Positions 28,809 to 37,633 of a DNA stretch of 43,313 bases are shown here, one piece after another; positions within the stretch are counted from its first letter, which is position 1; each line of letters starts with the position of its first letter. Under the pieces are notes generated by a model. That model saw only the letters and a program-made list of their open reading frames with translations. It was not told the DNA's origin and ran no database searches. The DNA lies in the NCBI GenBank assembly GCA_012720075.1, contig JAAXZE010000204.1, positions 1 through 43,313 of the forward strand, read 5' to 3'. This DNA is from Clostridia bacterium (lineage in GTDB: Bacteria; Bacillota; Peptococcia; Peptococcales; BICA1-8). Both the position numbers and the translations under genes were made by a program.

Positions 28809-30146
28809 ATGGAAATTAAGGAAATGGCCCCTATATCCCTTGATAACTGGATCAAGGAAAAGATAGGTTTTAACACCGAAAGGATTTCCCTGCAGGATAT
28901 AAAAGAATATCAATTAAAGAAGATAAGGCAAACCATTGATTATGTTTGCCAAAACAGCACCTTTTATCGTAAGCGTTTAGAGGGTTATTCGGGTCAGAGT
29001 CTAAACCGGTTGGACGATTTGGCAAAACTCCCCTTTACCTATCCTCAAGATTTAAGGAGTAACGCTCTGCAAATGCTCTGTGTGTCCCAAAGTGATATTG
29101 AGCGGGTAGTCACCCTTGATAGTTCCGGTACAACCGGGGAGCCAAAAAGATTATATTTTACCGCCGATGATCAGGGGTTAACCGTTGATTTTTTTATGCA
29201 GGGCATGTCTCTCTTGACTTCTCCGGGGGAACGGGTTTTAATCCTTTTACCCTGTGAACGGCCCGGGGGCATTGGAGATTTATTATTTAAGGCTTTGGTG
29301 CGGCTGGGTGCCGAACCTATAAAGCACGGTCCGGTGACCGGTTTGTCTGATGCTCTGCAGAAACTATCCGAAACCCGGGCTTCCGTTTTGGTGGGCATAC
29401 CGATTCAAGTATTAGCTTTGGCCAAATATTGGCAATTAAAAGAGAGCACAATTCCTTTGAACCTTAAACGAATGGTGCTAAGCACTGATTATGTTTCCCA
29501 GGCGGTTATTCAGGAAATCAAGAGAATTTGGGGCAGTGAGGTTTTCCGATATTATGGAATGACCGAGATGGGACTGGGGGGAGGCATCGAATGCCGGCAT
29601 CATCAAGGCTATCATTTGTATATGGGGGATTTTGTCTTTGAGATTGTCGATCCCCTTACAGGAGATGTTTTACCTCCTGGGCAATATGGTGAAGTTGTTT
29701 TTACTACCCTGACCAGGAGAGGAATGCCTCTGGTGCGATACCGCACCGGAGATATCTCGCGGTTTCTGCCCGGAAACTGCCCGTGTGGTTCGGTATTGCC
29801 CAGGCTGGATAATATCAAGGCCAGAAAAACGGGAATGGTTAAACTGACTGAGGATAGTTTTATCACAATAGCCCAATTGGATGAAATTTTGCTGGCTGTA
29901 CCCGGAGTTATTGATTTTACCGCAGTTGTTTCCAATCTTCCCGGAAAGCCGACTTTGGAAATAGAATTAATAATGTTGGACCGGAACATTGATCAATGGC
30001 AAGTTATAAATGAACTTTGCCAAACTGAGCCAATTGGAAGGGCATACTTAAAAGGAGCGCTGAAACTAAATCTAAAAGCAACCTATTATTCCGAAAAGAC
30101 CGTACTTCAAACCGGAAAAAGAACCATCAAAGTATTAACATCTTAG
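28809..30146 (+). CDS. AMP-dependent (phenylacetate-CoA ligase-like) ligase (DVU_1553-like)
   Basis: LDSSGTTGEPKRLYFT, YYGMTEMGLGGGIEC, VRYRTGDISRFLPGNCPCGSVLPRL. Confidence 0.8.
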   Translation: MEIKEMAPISLDNWIKEKIGFNTERISLQDIKEYQLKKIRQTIDYVCQNSTFYRKRLEGYSGQSLNRLDDLAKLPFTYPQDLRSNALQMLCVSQSDIERVVTLDSSGTTGEPKRLYFTADDQGLTVDFFMQGMSLLTSPGERVLILLPCERPGGIGDLLFKALVRLGAEPIKHGPVTGLSDALQKLSETRASVLVGIPIQVLALAKYWQLKESTIPLNLKRMVLSTDYVSQAVIQEIKRIWGSEVFRYYGMTEMGLGGGIECRHHQGYHLYMGDFVFEIVDPLTGDVLPPGQYGEVVFTTLTRRGMPLVRYRTGDISRFLPGNCPCGSVLPRLDNIKARKTGMVKLTEDSFITIAQLDEILLAVPGVIDFTAVVSNLPGKPTLEIELIMLDRNIDQWQVINELCQTEPIGRAYLKGALKLNLKATYYSEKTVLQTGKRTIKVLTS

Positions 30147-30166
30147 ACTAAGACAAGGGTGATTAC

Positions 30167-30805
30167 ATGGACCAAAAAACCATTTATCTGGTCAGGCATG
30201 GAAAAATTAAAACAGATACCCAAAGGTGTTATATCGGCCAAATTGATTTACCCTTAACCGGGGAAGGTTTTCAGCAGGCAAAAGCTTTAAGCAATAAATT
30301 GGGCCGGCTTAAAATTGAGGCCGTGTATTCCAGTGACTTGTCCCGTTCCAGGGATACCGCCAAAGAAATAGCTCTGAAGCATGGGTTGATTCCTCAGGAA
30401 AGAGCCGATTTGCGGGAAATTAGTTTGGGCAAATGGGAAGGGGTGACTTTTGCCGAAGTATCAACCCGTTATCCGGAAGAATTTAAACGGCGCGGGGAAG
30501 ATATCGGGTATTTCAGACCGCCGGGGGGAGAAAGTTTTGCCGATTGCAGCCAAAGAATAGTGGCTGCTTTTCAGGACATCCTGAAAACACCCTTTCAAAA
30601 TATTGTGATAGTCGGTCATGCCGGAATAAACCGGGTATTGATTTGTCATGTGCTGGGACTGCCTTTGGACAATCTTTTCAGGATATCCCAAGATTATGGC
30701 TGCTTAAATGTAATAATTGCCGGAAAATTTGGTTATCGGTTAAAGCTGCTTAATGCGCCGGTCTTTTCAAAAGAGACTGTAAATGAAAATCAAGAGGAAG
30801 GATGA
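30167..30805 (+). CDS. Histidine phosphatase family protein (CobC/phosphoglycerate mutase-like)
   Basis: IYLVRHGKIKTD, YSSDLSRSRDTAKEIA, IVGHAGINRVLI. Confidence 0.9.
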   Translation: MDQKTIYLVRHGKIKTDTQRCYIGQIDLPLTGEGFQQAKALSNKLGRLKIEAVYSSDLSRSRDTAKEIALKHGLIPQERADLREISLGKWEGVTFAEVSTRYPEEFKRRGEDIGYFRPPGGESFADCSQRIVAAFQDILKTPFQNIVIVGHAGINRVLICHVLGLPLDNLFRISQDYGCLNVIIAGKFGYRLKLLNAPVFSKETVNENQEEG

Positions 30806-30810
30806 AAAAT

Positions 30811-30972
30811 ATGAAAGAATTAATTTGTCCGTTATGTACCAGTGAAAATAACCAGGTTCTTTACAAATGTGTAAGATGTTTTACTGTATATTGCAGGAAG
30901 TGCGAAGATACCGGTAATGGCAGTATTTGTCCAAAGTGCGGGATGTCTCACCGGATGATTCTTACACCGTAA
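30811..30972 (+). CDS. Small zinc-ribbon-like protein (53 aa)
   Basis: MKELICPLCTSENNQVLYKCVRCFTVYCRKCEDTGNGSICPKCGMSHRMILTP; four CxxC pairs; GGAAGG upstream; below ORF track cutoff. Confidence 0.75.
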   Translation: MKELICPLCTSENNQVLYKCVRCFTVYCRKCEDTGNGSICPKCGMSHRMILTP

Positions 30973-30990
30973 AAGGGAGGGTTAAGGAAA

Positions 30991-31434
30991 ATGAGTGAAT
31001 ATATGAAATTATTAAAAAAAGAAATTGATGCTCTGACTGCAAAGATGTCGGAGAAACTGGTTCAACAAGAAGTAGAATTTGATGAGTTGGTAAATCTTTG
31101 GCTGGAATTACAACATTATTATCTGGATACGGCCGCTGACAGTTTTAAGAAACTGGTAGAGGAGCATTATCCGGCAGAGTTGGAACAGGTTGAGATTTTG
31201 GACCGCATTGAAGCCAATTCCGTTGTAATAGAAGTTATTGATAAAAACACCAGGCAATTATTTAGGCGTATTCTTCCCTTAGATTATCTGGAAACTGATA
31301 ACGGAATAGTTCTCTACGGAGAGACGGTAGATGGGCAGCCTACCCAAATAGCATTTTTATCCGATCTGGCCCTTTCCAAAATTAATGATGTGCAAGGAAA
31401 GGGGTTGGATAAACCTCGCTGTAAAGATCATTAG
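30991..31434 (+). CDS. Hypothetical protein
   Basis: 147 aa ORF with AAAGGGAGG RBS, co-directional with cluster. Confidence 0.7.
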   Translation: MSEYMKLLKKEIDALTAKMSEKLVQQEVEFDELVNLWLELQHYYLDTAADSFKKLVEEHYPAELEQVEILDRIEANSVVIEVIDKNTRQLFRRILPLDYLETDNGIVLYGETVDGQPTQIAFLSDLALSKINDVQGKGLDKPRCKDH

Positions 31435-31511
31435 AAAAAAATTGGTTTTCTTAAATTGCCTCCCCAATATTTTGGTTTAAAAATCCCAAATATGACCCAC
31501 CGGTTGGAAAG

Positions 31512-31540
31512 TAAGGAATAATTAATCATAGGGCCGATAA
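31512..31540 (+). promoter_or_regulatory. Candidate sigma-D/FliA-type promoter upstream of cytochrome/heme-MCP pair
   Basis: GCCGATAA (31533-31540) matches the -10 consensus exactly; weak -35 TAAG with 17-nt spacer. Confidence 0.4.
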
Positions 31541-31756
31541 AAAGGTGAAGGGATAAATAATTGAAAAATAATTTTTAAAAAAGGTTTAGAAATAGGAAAT
31601 CCGGTGTAATAATGGAAATGGGTGAATATTTTGCCAAGTATGGGGTTATAAGGCTTATTTTTTTGCCAATAAACTTGGCGAAATTTGTAGGAATTTTCTT
31701 ATTTTTTATGACGGGAGGACTACAAATACACATAACCAGTTTAAGCAAAAAAGGAA

Positions 31757-32797
31757 GTGGTGAGTCTGAAAAGAATTGTTTTTTTATTAACAGTTATTAT
31801 TATCTTTTCCGGTTGTGCTAATAATTTTGTAAAAGATTTAGAGTTCAGGGAAAAAACAGGATTAGGAAAAAGTAATGGGAGTCAAGACGGGATAACCATT
31901 TCCTATACCGATCAAATTACTGCGCAATGGATTGCTTCACCCCATGCCAAACCATTGGCAGCTACCGTTGGGAGAGACGAATGTATTAGGTGTCATGATG
32001 GCATGGCTTTTGCCCTCAAAATTGGACAAGCTCAAGACTTGGCTGCCAGTACGGGGCAGGATTGTTTGACTTGTCATTCTGGTTATGGAAGCCAATTAAA
32101 AGTCAGAGAGGTAATTGATATACCTGTAAAAAAGGATTTTATCGCAGGTATGGGAGCATTGTGCAGCAGTTGCCATAATAGTAATGGTGTGCCTGATATT
32201 AATGATCCCAGAAGGCCTTATCCCCATTATGGTCCTCAGGCTGATGTTTTGACCGGCTTTGGTGGCATCAGGGAAGCGGAGGACGTTCAGTATAATAATA
32301 CCTATGGGCATATCAGCTTGAGTGAAAGTTGTATTGACTGCCATATGCCTAAAAATAAAGAAGGTTTTATCACCCATACTTTTACAATGGAGCCGGAAAA
32401 TGCTGAGTTAGTCTGTGCCTCCTGCCATAATGGTGCCAAGGATTTTAATATTAAAGCCAAAATGGATTATGACGGAGACGGACTGATTGAGGGTTTGCAG
32501 GACGAGGTCTTGGAACTAATGGATATTTTAGAGGAAGCCATTAGAGCGGAATTAGGGGGCGGTTCCTTCGTGGCCTCCAGAGGTGTATTTCAGTTTTATG
32601 ATAACGAAGGAAAACTGCTGGAACAGGTTCCAAATAAGGTTTATCTTGCTGCCTATAATTATTATCTTATTAAGAATGACGGCAGTAAGGGCATTCATAA
32701 TCCATTGTTTGTCGTCCAACTCTTACAACAGTCTTATAAATCTTTGACCGGAAGGGATGTACCCGGTGCCGGTCTAGTACGGGATATTGGAGAGTGA
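31757..32797 (+). CDS. Multiheme c-type cytochrome, predicted lipoprotein (5 CxxCH)
   Basis: [10 protein letters not shown] lipobox-like; CIRCH, CLTCH, CSSCH, CIDCH, CASCH; start codon uncertain (GTG 31757/31760). Confidence 0.85.
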   Translation: MVSLKRIVFLLTVIIIFSGCANNFVKDLEFREKTGLGKSNGSQDGITISYTDQITAQWIASPHAKPLAATVGRDECIRCHDGMAFALKIGQAQDLAASTGQDCLTCHSGYGSQLKVREVIDIPVKKDFIAGMGALCSSCHNSNGVPDINDPRRPYPHYGPQADVLTGFGGIREAEDVQYNNTYGHISLSESCIDCHMPKNKEGFITHTFTMEPENAELVCASCHNGAKDFNIKAKMDYDGDGLIEGLQDEVLELMDILEEAIRAELGGGSFVASRGVFQFYDNEGKLLEQVPNKVYLAAYNYYLIKNDGSKGIHNPLFVVQLLQQSYKSLTGRDVPGAGLVRDIGE

Positions 32798-32801
32798 GCT
32801 G

Positions 32802-34550
32802 ATGAACAATCTAAGAAGAATTTTTGATGGAAATTTAATAATTAAATTATTGGTTCCCTTTATAATAGTTCTGTTTGTGTCTACCTTTTGCGGAGTGTAT
32901 TTAATTATTGATTTTTTAAATAGTAAACCTATAGATCAAGAAATCAGCAGGCTGAGAAGTATATCTCTCCAGTTGCAATCCATCTGGGATAACATGGAGG
33001 ACAGTCAACTGCATATCTTAAGACAATCCAACATAAATGCCTATAATGCCGGAAATATAGTCATGTATGATGCCCTGGCTACCGTTGAAAGATTTTCTGA
33101 AAAAATGCAAGCGGAGAATACCACTGTCAGGATTAGCGCCCCGGAACCCTTAAATACTGAAAATATCACTGATGAGTGGGAAAACAGCGTTGTGCAAGCC
33201 TTTAGAGAAAATAGGGAACTCCTTGACGGCAGCGAGATTATTAATGACGGAGAGCATACTTATTTAAGATATGCCATGCCTATTGAGCTGAAAAGTTCTT
33301 GTTTGTCTTGTCATAGCGGCAGTGCCGGTGATATTTACGGTGTGTTTAGTTTAACCACTTCCTTGGATTCCATAATCAGTCAGACTAAGATGATTACATA
33401 TTCAGTATTTGGAGGGGGAATTTTAATAATTCTTCTACTGGCATTCTTCATGTGGTTTATTTCCCGAAGGGTAATTAATAAACCTTTAGCGGATATAAAT
33501 AAGCAATTAGTGGAAATGAACTCCGGGGAGGGGGACCTAACCTATAGGTTAGTTGTCAAATCGGAAGACTTAATAGGCAGGATAGGTTTGGAATTTAATA
33601 GATTTTTAGAGTATCTGCAAAAAATGATCCTTAAAATCAACAGTTCTTCCCATGAGTTGGAAAAGGTGGCCGGCAATATTTCTTCCAGTATTGTGGAGAC
33701 CAGAAAAATATTAGCGAAAAATGCGGAACAAGTTGAAGCCCTCGCCAAGATTTCCTCTACTGTTGCTGATAATCTGCAGGAAGTACAGCGAGGTTCTGAA
33801 GAGGTGGCCAACAGTGCTTCGCAAATCTCTGTTTTGACCCAGGAATGTTTTAATGAAGCTGACAGTGTTCGGGAAGAGGCCGAAGAATCCGGACAGGGCA
33901 TGGAAGCCGTAGTTTCATCGGTTGAGGAAGTCAATCATAAGGTAAATCAATTAGAAGCGGTTTTTGAAATGCTTAATCAATCCTTTAACAAAATTTCCGG
34001 TTTTGTAACGGAAATTAATCAAATAGCATCCCAAACAAATCTTTTAGCCTTAAATGCCGCCATTGAAGCTTCTCGCGCCGGCGAACCCGGGCGGGGTTTT
34101 GCGGTTGTTGCAGAAGAAGTAAGAGAATTAGCAGAGCTTTCAGAAAAATCTGCCAGAGAAATTTCAATCATTATTGGCGAGCTTGGAGAAAAAACCAGGA
34201 TGGCCAATGATTATTTGAAAGTGTCCAGTAAAGCTGTAGAGAGCAGCCGCGAAAAGGTGGAAAATGTACAAAGGATGCTAAAATCCATTATCAATAGGAT
34301 TGCCCAAATAACAACAAGAATACAAGGAATAAGTGCTGCTTCCCAAGAACAGACTGCTTTGAGTGAGGAGATTACTGCAGCCATTACCGAAGTAACTAAG
34401 TTCAGTAATGAAACTGCGGCTTCCTCAGAACAGTTTAACTATTCCATACAGCAGCAATTACAATCAATTCAGGGCATTGAAGGAGAAGTTCTGGAACTAG
34501 AAAAAGTAGCCAAAACCGTTTTGGGGATGATAAACAAATTTAAAGTTTAA
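32802..34550 (+). CDS. Methyl-accepting chemotaxis protein with c-type heme-binding (DUF3365/Tll0287-like) periplasmic sensor
   Basis: Extracytoplasmic [64 protein letters not shown] 32802 preferred over track start. Confidence 0.85.
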   Translation: MNNLRRIFDGNLIIKLLVPFIIVLFVSTFCGVYLIIDFLNSKPIDQEISRLRSISLQLQSIWDNMEDSQLHILRQSNINAYNAGNIVMYDALATVERFSEKMQAENTTVRISAPEPLNTENITDEWENSVVQAFRENRELLDGSEIINDGEHTYLRYAMPIELKSSCLSCHSGSAGDIYGVFSLTTSLDSIISQTKMITYSVFGGGILIILLLAFFMWFISRRVINKPLADINKQLVEMNSGEGDLTYRLVVKSEDLIGRIGLEFNRFLEYLQKMILKINSSSHELEKVAGNISSSIVETRKILAKNAEQVEALAKISSTVADNLQEVQRGSEEVANSASQISVLTQECFNEADSVREEAEESGQGMEAVVSSVEEVNHKVNQLEAVFEMLNQSFNKISGFVTEINQIASQTNLLALNAAIEASRAGEPGRGFAVVAEEVRELAELSEKSAREISIIIGELGEKTRMANDYLKVSSKAVESSREKVENVQRMLKSIINRIAQITTRIQGISAASQEQTALSEEITAAITEVTKFSNETAASSEQFNYSIQQQLQSIQGIEGEVLELEKVAKTVLGMINKFKV

Positions 34551-34625
34551 TTTTATCTTGCTAGAAAAAACTATTGCTATTTATTAAATATTATAATATT
34601 ATATACTTGCAAACTTAATTTAATG

Positions 34626-34767
34626 TCTCCGAGGTTGTAACTCTAAGGATAATAATCTATGAGCTGCAATCATGGGTTTCTCCGGAAACGGAGAAGCCTC
34701 CCATAATGGAAAGGAGAAGTATAGCATATCGTCCTCCTCACCCTCTCCTTTTAGGAGAATTTTTTTT
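34626..34767 (+). promoter_or_regulatory. Second Moco/Tuco-like riboswitch candidate with terminator, upstream of aldehyde dehydrogenase
   Basis: CCGAG (34629-34633); stem GGTTGTA/TGCAATC enclosing CTAAG...TATGA receptor-like pair (34643-34647/34658-34662); TTCTCCG-GAAA-CGGAGAA (34678-34695) directly followed by GCCTCC (34696-34701); antiterminator AAAGGAGA (34710-34717)/TCTCCTTT (34744-34751) overlapping terminator TCTCCT-TTT-AGGAGA-T8. Confidence 0.62.
34744..34767 (+). terminator. Terminator of the aldehyde dehydrogenase leader
   Basis: TCTCCTTTTAGGAGAATTTTTTTT. Confidence 0.8.
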
Positions 34768-34857
34768 GCACCGATTTTTTTAATTAGGAGGGAAGAGATA
34801 GAAAGAAAATTGATTTTTTGAGGGATAATAAAATATCATTTAGTGGGGTGTGGTAAA

Positions 34858-36282
34858 ATGAAAAATTATATGATGTATATTGGCGGTCAATGGGTTGACA
34901 CAGCTAATAAAAAAGAAGTAATCAACAAATATACCGGTGAGCCTTTTGCCACTATAGCTCAGGCCAGTTTAGAAGACGTTGAGAAGGCTGTAAAATCTGC
35001 CAAGAATTCTTTCAATACGGTAAAATTAAGCCCCTATCAACGTTATGAAGTATTATATAAAACAAGCAGGCTGTTACTGGAACGCAAAGAAGAACTGGCC
35101 CAAATACTCTGCCTGGAGGTTGGAAAGCCCATCGGCGATAGCCGTGTTGATGTGGAAAGAGCGGCTCAGACATTTGAAATAGCTGCTGAAGAAGCCAAAA
35201 GAATTCATGGAGAAATGGTACCGGTTGAAGCAACGCCCGGTTCGGAAAACAGAATGGCTTTTACAATCCGGGTGCCTGTTGGAGTGGTTTGTGCCATAAC
35301 TCCCTTTAACGTACCTCTAAATCTTGTTGCCCATAAAGTGGCTCCGGCCATTGCCGCCGGTAATACTGTTGTATTGAAGCCTACCCAGGAAACTCCCATA
35401 GTAGCCGCTAAGCTTGTGGAATTAATGTTGGAAGCCGGTTTGCCCAAAGAACATATTAATTTAATATATGGAAGCGGCTCGGTTATCGGTGAAGCATTGC
35501 TGCAAAACCAAGATATAAACTTTTATAGCTTTACCGGAAGTCCTGCAGTAGGAGAAAGAATTAAACAGGTTATTGGTTTAAGAAAATGCACATTAGAGTT
35601 AGGAAGTAACTCCGCGGTAATAGTTCACGAAGATGCTCCGGATATTAAAAAAGCCGCTGTCTTGTGTGCCCAAAGAAGTTTTGCCAATGCAGGACAGGTA
35701 TGTATATCGGTGCAAAGGATTTATGTTCATGAAAATATTTATGAACAATTCTTAAATGAGATGAAAACCTATACCGAAACTTTAGTAGTCGGTGACCCAA
35801 TGGATGAAAGAACAAGTGTCGGTCCAATGATAAGTGAAAAAGAGGTGGAAAGAATTGACCAATGGGTTAAGGAGGCCATCCAACAAGGTGCCAAACTTGT
35901 GACCGGAGGGGAAAAAGTTGGTACACGGTTATATAAACCGACAATTTTAAGTGATGTTAAGAAGGATATGAAGGTTGTTTGTATGGAAACCTTTGCCCCC
36001 ATTGCCGTTGTTGTTCCATATAAAGATATTGATGAAGCCATTGCTTATACCAATGATTCCGAGTTTGGTCTACAAGCCGGGATTTTCACCTCCAGTCTCA
36101 ATATTGCTATGAAGGCCGCAAAAGAAATACAAACCGGCGGGGTAATTATCAATGATACCTCCATGTATCGGGCCGATGCAATGCCTTACGGCGGAGTTAA
36201 GAAGAGCGGCACCGGTAAAGAAGGACCCAAATATGTAATTGAGGAAATGACTGAGGAGAAAATTATTGTATTCAACCTTTAA
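34858..36282 (+). CDS. NAD(P)-dependent aldehyde dehydrogenase family protein
   Basis: PFNVPLNLVAHKVAPAIAAGNTVVLKPT, FTGSPAVGERIK, LELGSNSAVIV, FANAGQVCISVQRIYVH, METFAPIAVV; start at ATG 34858 after GGGGTG. Confidence 0.92.
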   Translation: MKNYMMYIGGQWVDTANKKEVINKYTGEPFATIAQASLEDVEKAVKSAKNSFNTVKLSPYQRYEVLYKTSRLLLERKEELAQILCLEVGKPIGDSRVDVERAAQTFEIAAEEAKRIHGEMVPVEATPGSENRMAFTIRVPVGVVCAITPFNVPLNLVAHKVAPAIAAGNTVVLKPTQETPIVAAKLVELMLEAGLPKEHINLIYGSGSVIGEALLQNQDINFYSFTGSPAVGERIKQVIGLRKCTLELGSNSAVIVHEDAPDIKKAAVLCAQRSFANAGQVCISVQRIYVHENIYEQFLNEMKTYTETLVVGDPMDERTSVGPMISEKEVERIDQWVKEAIQQGAKLVTGGEKVGTRLYKPTILSDVKKDMKVVCMETFAPIAVVVPYKDIDEAIAYTNDSEFGLQAGIFTSSLNIAMKAAKEIQTGGVIINDTSMYRADAMPYGGVKKSGTGKEGPKYVIEEMTEEKIIVFNL

Positions 36283-36370
36283 TTCCTGAGGCATCACATG
36301 ATTGTTAAATTCTAGATCCAGCTCTTTTGGAGCAGCTTGCATGATGATTTATATAGTGCCAGCTTGATGT

Positions 36371-36406
36371 TTGGAAAAGGCGGACCTGGGTGTCCGCCTT
36401 TTCCAA
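36371..36406 (+). terminator. Intrinsic terminator after aldehyde dehydrogenase
   Basis: GGAAAAGGCGGAC-CTGGGT-GTCCGCCTTTTCC. Confidence 0.8.
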
Positions 36407-36418
36407 TCTTTACCTATA

Positions 36419-36448
36419 AAGAACTGCGCCCCGAGGGGCGCAGTTTTG
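36419..36448. terminator. Hairpin AACTGCGCCCC-GAG-GGGCGCAGTT
   Basis: Perfect inverted repeat followed by TTT; shares GAACTGCGCCCCGA with the hairpin at 36778. Confidence 0.6.
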
Positions 36449-36580
36449 ACTGTAGACAAAGCTATTAATAAATTATTTAGCAATAATAAAACTATATGAT
36501 TATTATCAAAAGAAAAGCCTTAGCGAGAATGAATAAAAAGAACGCAGGTGGCTGAGGAATAGAATTATCAACTGTTTGAC

Positions 36581-36779
36581 CCGGCACTTAATTGAAACTT
36601 TCAATTTTGTATCTTTTAAAAAATAATGAATAAAAATAAAAGTATAATTAAGAAACGTAACTAAATTTTCAATTAAGTGCCGGGGAGTTTTGATAATTCC
36701 CGAAGCCACCTAGTTCATTCCGTAAAATTGTTTGAGCTAGCTTTTCGTTGATAATAAATATGGTTTGTCAACAAGCTGA
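36581..36779. repeat. ~200 bp intergenic repeat, copy 2 (18-bp terminal-type inverted repeat at left half)
   Basis: Near-identical to 6-207. Confidence 0.9.
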
Positions 36780-36803
36780 ACTGCGCCCCGAAGTGCGCAG
36801 TTC
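36778..36803. terminator. Hairpin AACTGCGC...GCGCAGTT at 3' end of minus-strand gene, abutting the repeat
   Basis: 8-bp inverted repeat between repeat end and stop codon of 36804..37631. Confidence 0.6.
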
Positions 36804-37631
36804 TTATATTTTAATATTTTTAAATTCTGCAACCTGGGCTTTGATAGCCCTTTCGGTTGGTAATCTTTCAATGCTGGAAGCGCCGAAGAAACCGATTACA
36901 CCCTGGGTTCTTTCTAAAACATAGCGGGCATCTTCAGGTTCAGCAATGGGACCGCCGTGACAAATTACCATAATATCAGGATTTATGGCTTTGCCTGCGT
37001 CATGGATTGCTTGAATTCTTTGGACGCAGTCATCCAGGGTTATAGCTGTTTTGGCGCCGATGGTGCCTTTAGTGGTTAGCCCCATGTGGGCAACGAGAAT
37101 ATCGGCACCGGCTTTAGCCATTTTTTCTGCATCTTCCGGCGAAAATACATAGGGTGTTGTTAATAAATCCAGTTCATGGGCTTTTTTAATCATCTCCACT
37201 TCCAAATCATAACCCATTCCCGTTTCTTCTAAATTAGCTCTGAAAACACCGTCGATCAAACCGACAGTGGGAAAGTTCTGCACTCCGGAGAAACCAATAT
37301 CTTTAAGCTGTTTTAAAAACACATCCATTAGTCTAAAAGGGTCTGTTCCGCAAACTCCGGCTAAAACCGGGGTATTTTTGACAACGGGTAAAACCTCACT
37401 AGCCATTTCTACAACAATGGCGTTGGCATCGCCATAGGGCATTAGTCCGGCTAGAGAACCACGGCCGGCCATCCTGTAGCGACCGGAATTATAGATGATG
37501 ATTAAGTCAACTCCGCCGGCTTCAGCGCTTTTGGCCGAAATCCCCGTACCGGCTCCTGCTCCGATGATAGCTCGGCCTTGAGCAATCTGGTCCTTAATCC
37601 TTTGTAAAATGACATCCCGTTTAATTGCCAT
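36804..37631 (-). CDS. Phosphoenolpyruvate hydrolase-like TIM-barrel protein
   Basis: [66 protein letters not shown]. Confidence 0.8.
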   Translation of the reverse strand: MAIKRDVILQRIKDQIAQGRAIIGAGAGTGISAKSAEAGGVDLIIIYNSGRYRMAGRGSLAGLMPYGDANAIVVEMASEVLPVVKNTPVLAGVCGTDPFRLMDVFLKQLKDIGFSGVQNFPTVGLIDGVFRANLEETGMGYDLEVEMIKKAHELDLLTTPYVFSPEDAEKMAKAGADILVAHMGLTTKGTIGAKTAITLDDCVQRIQAIHDAGKAINPDIMVICHGGPIAEPEDARYVLERTQGVIGFFGASSIERLPTERAIKAQVAEFKNIKI

Positions 37632-37633
37632 TT

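Noticed and set aside
31612-31821. 69-aa ORF with a hydrophobic stretch upstream of the cytochrome gene
   Set aside because: Weak start context and overlaps the cytochrome start in another frame; a small membrane protein is possible but unsupported
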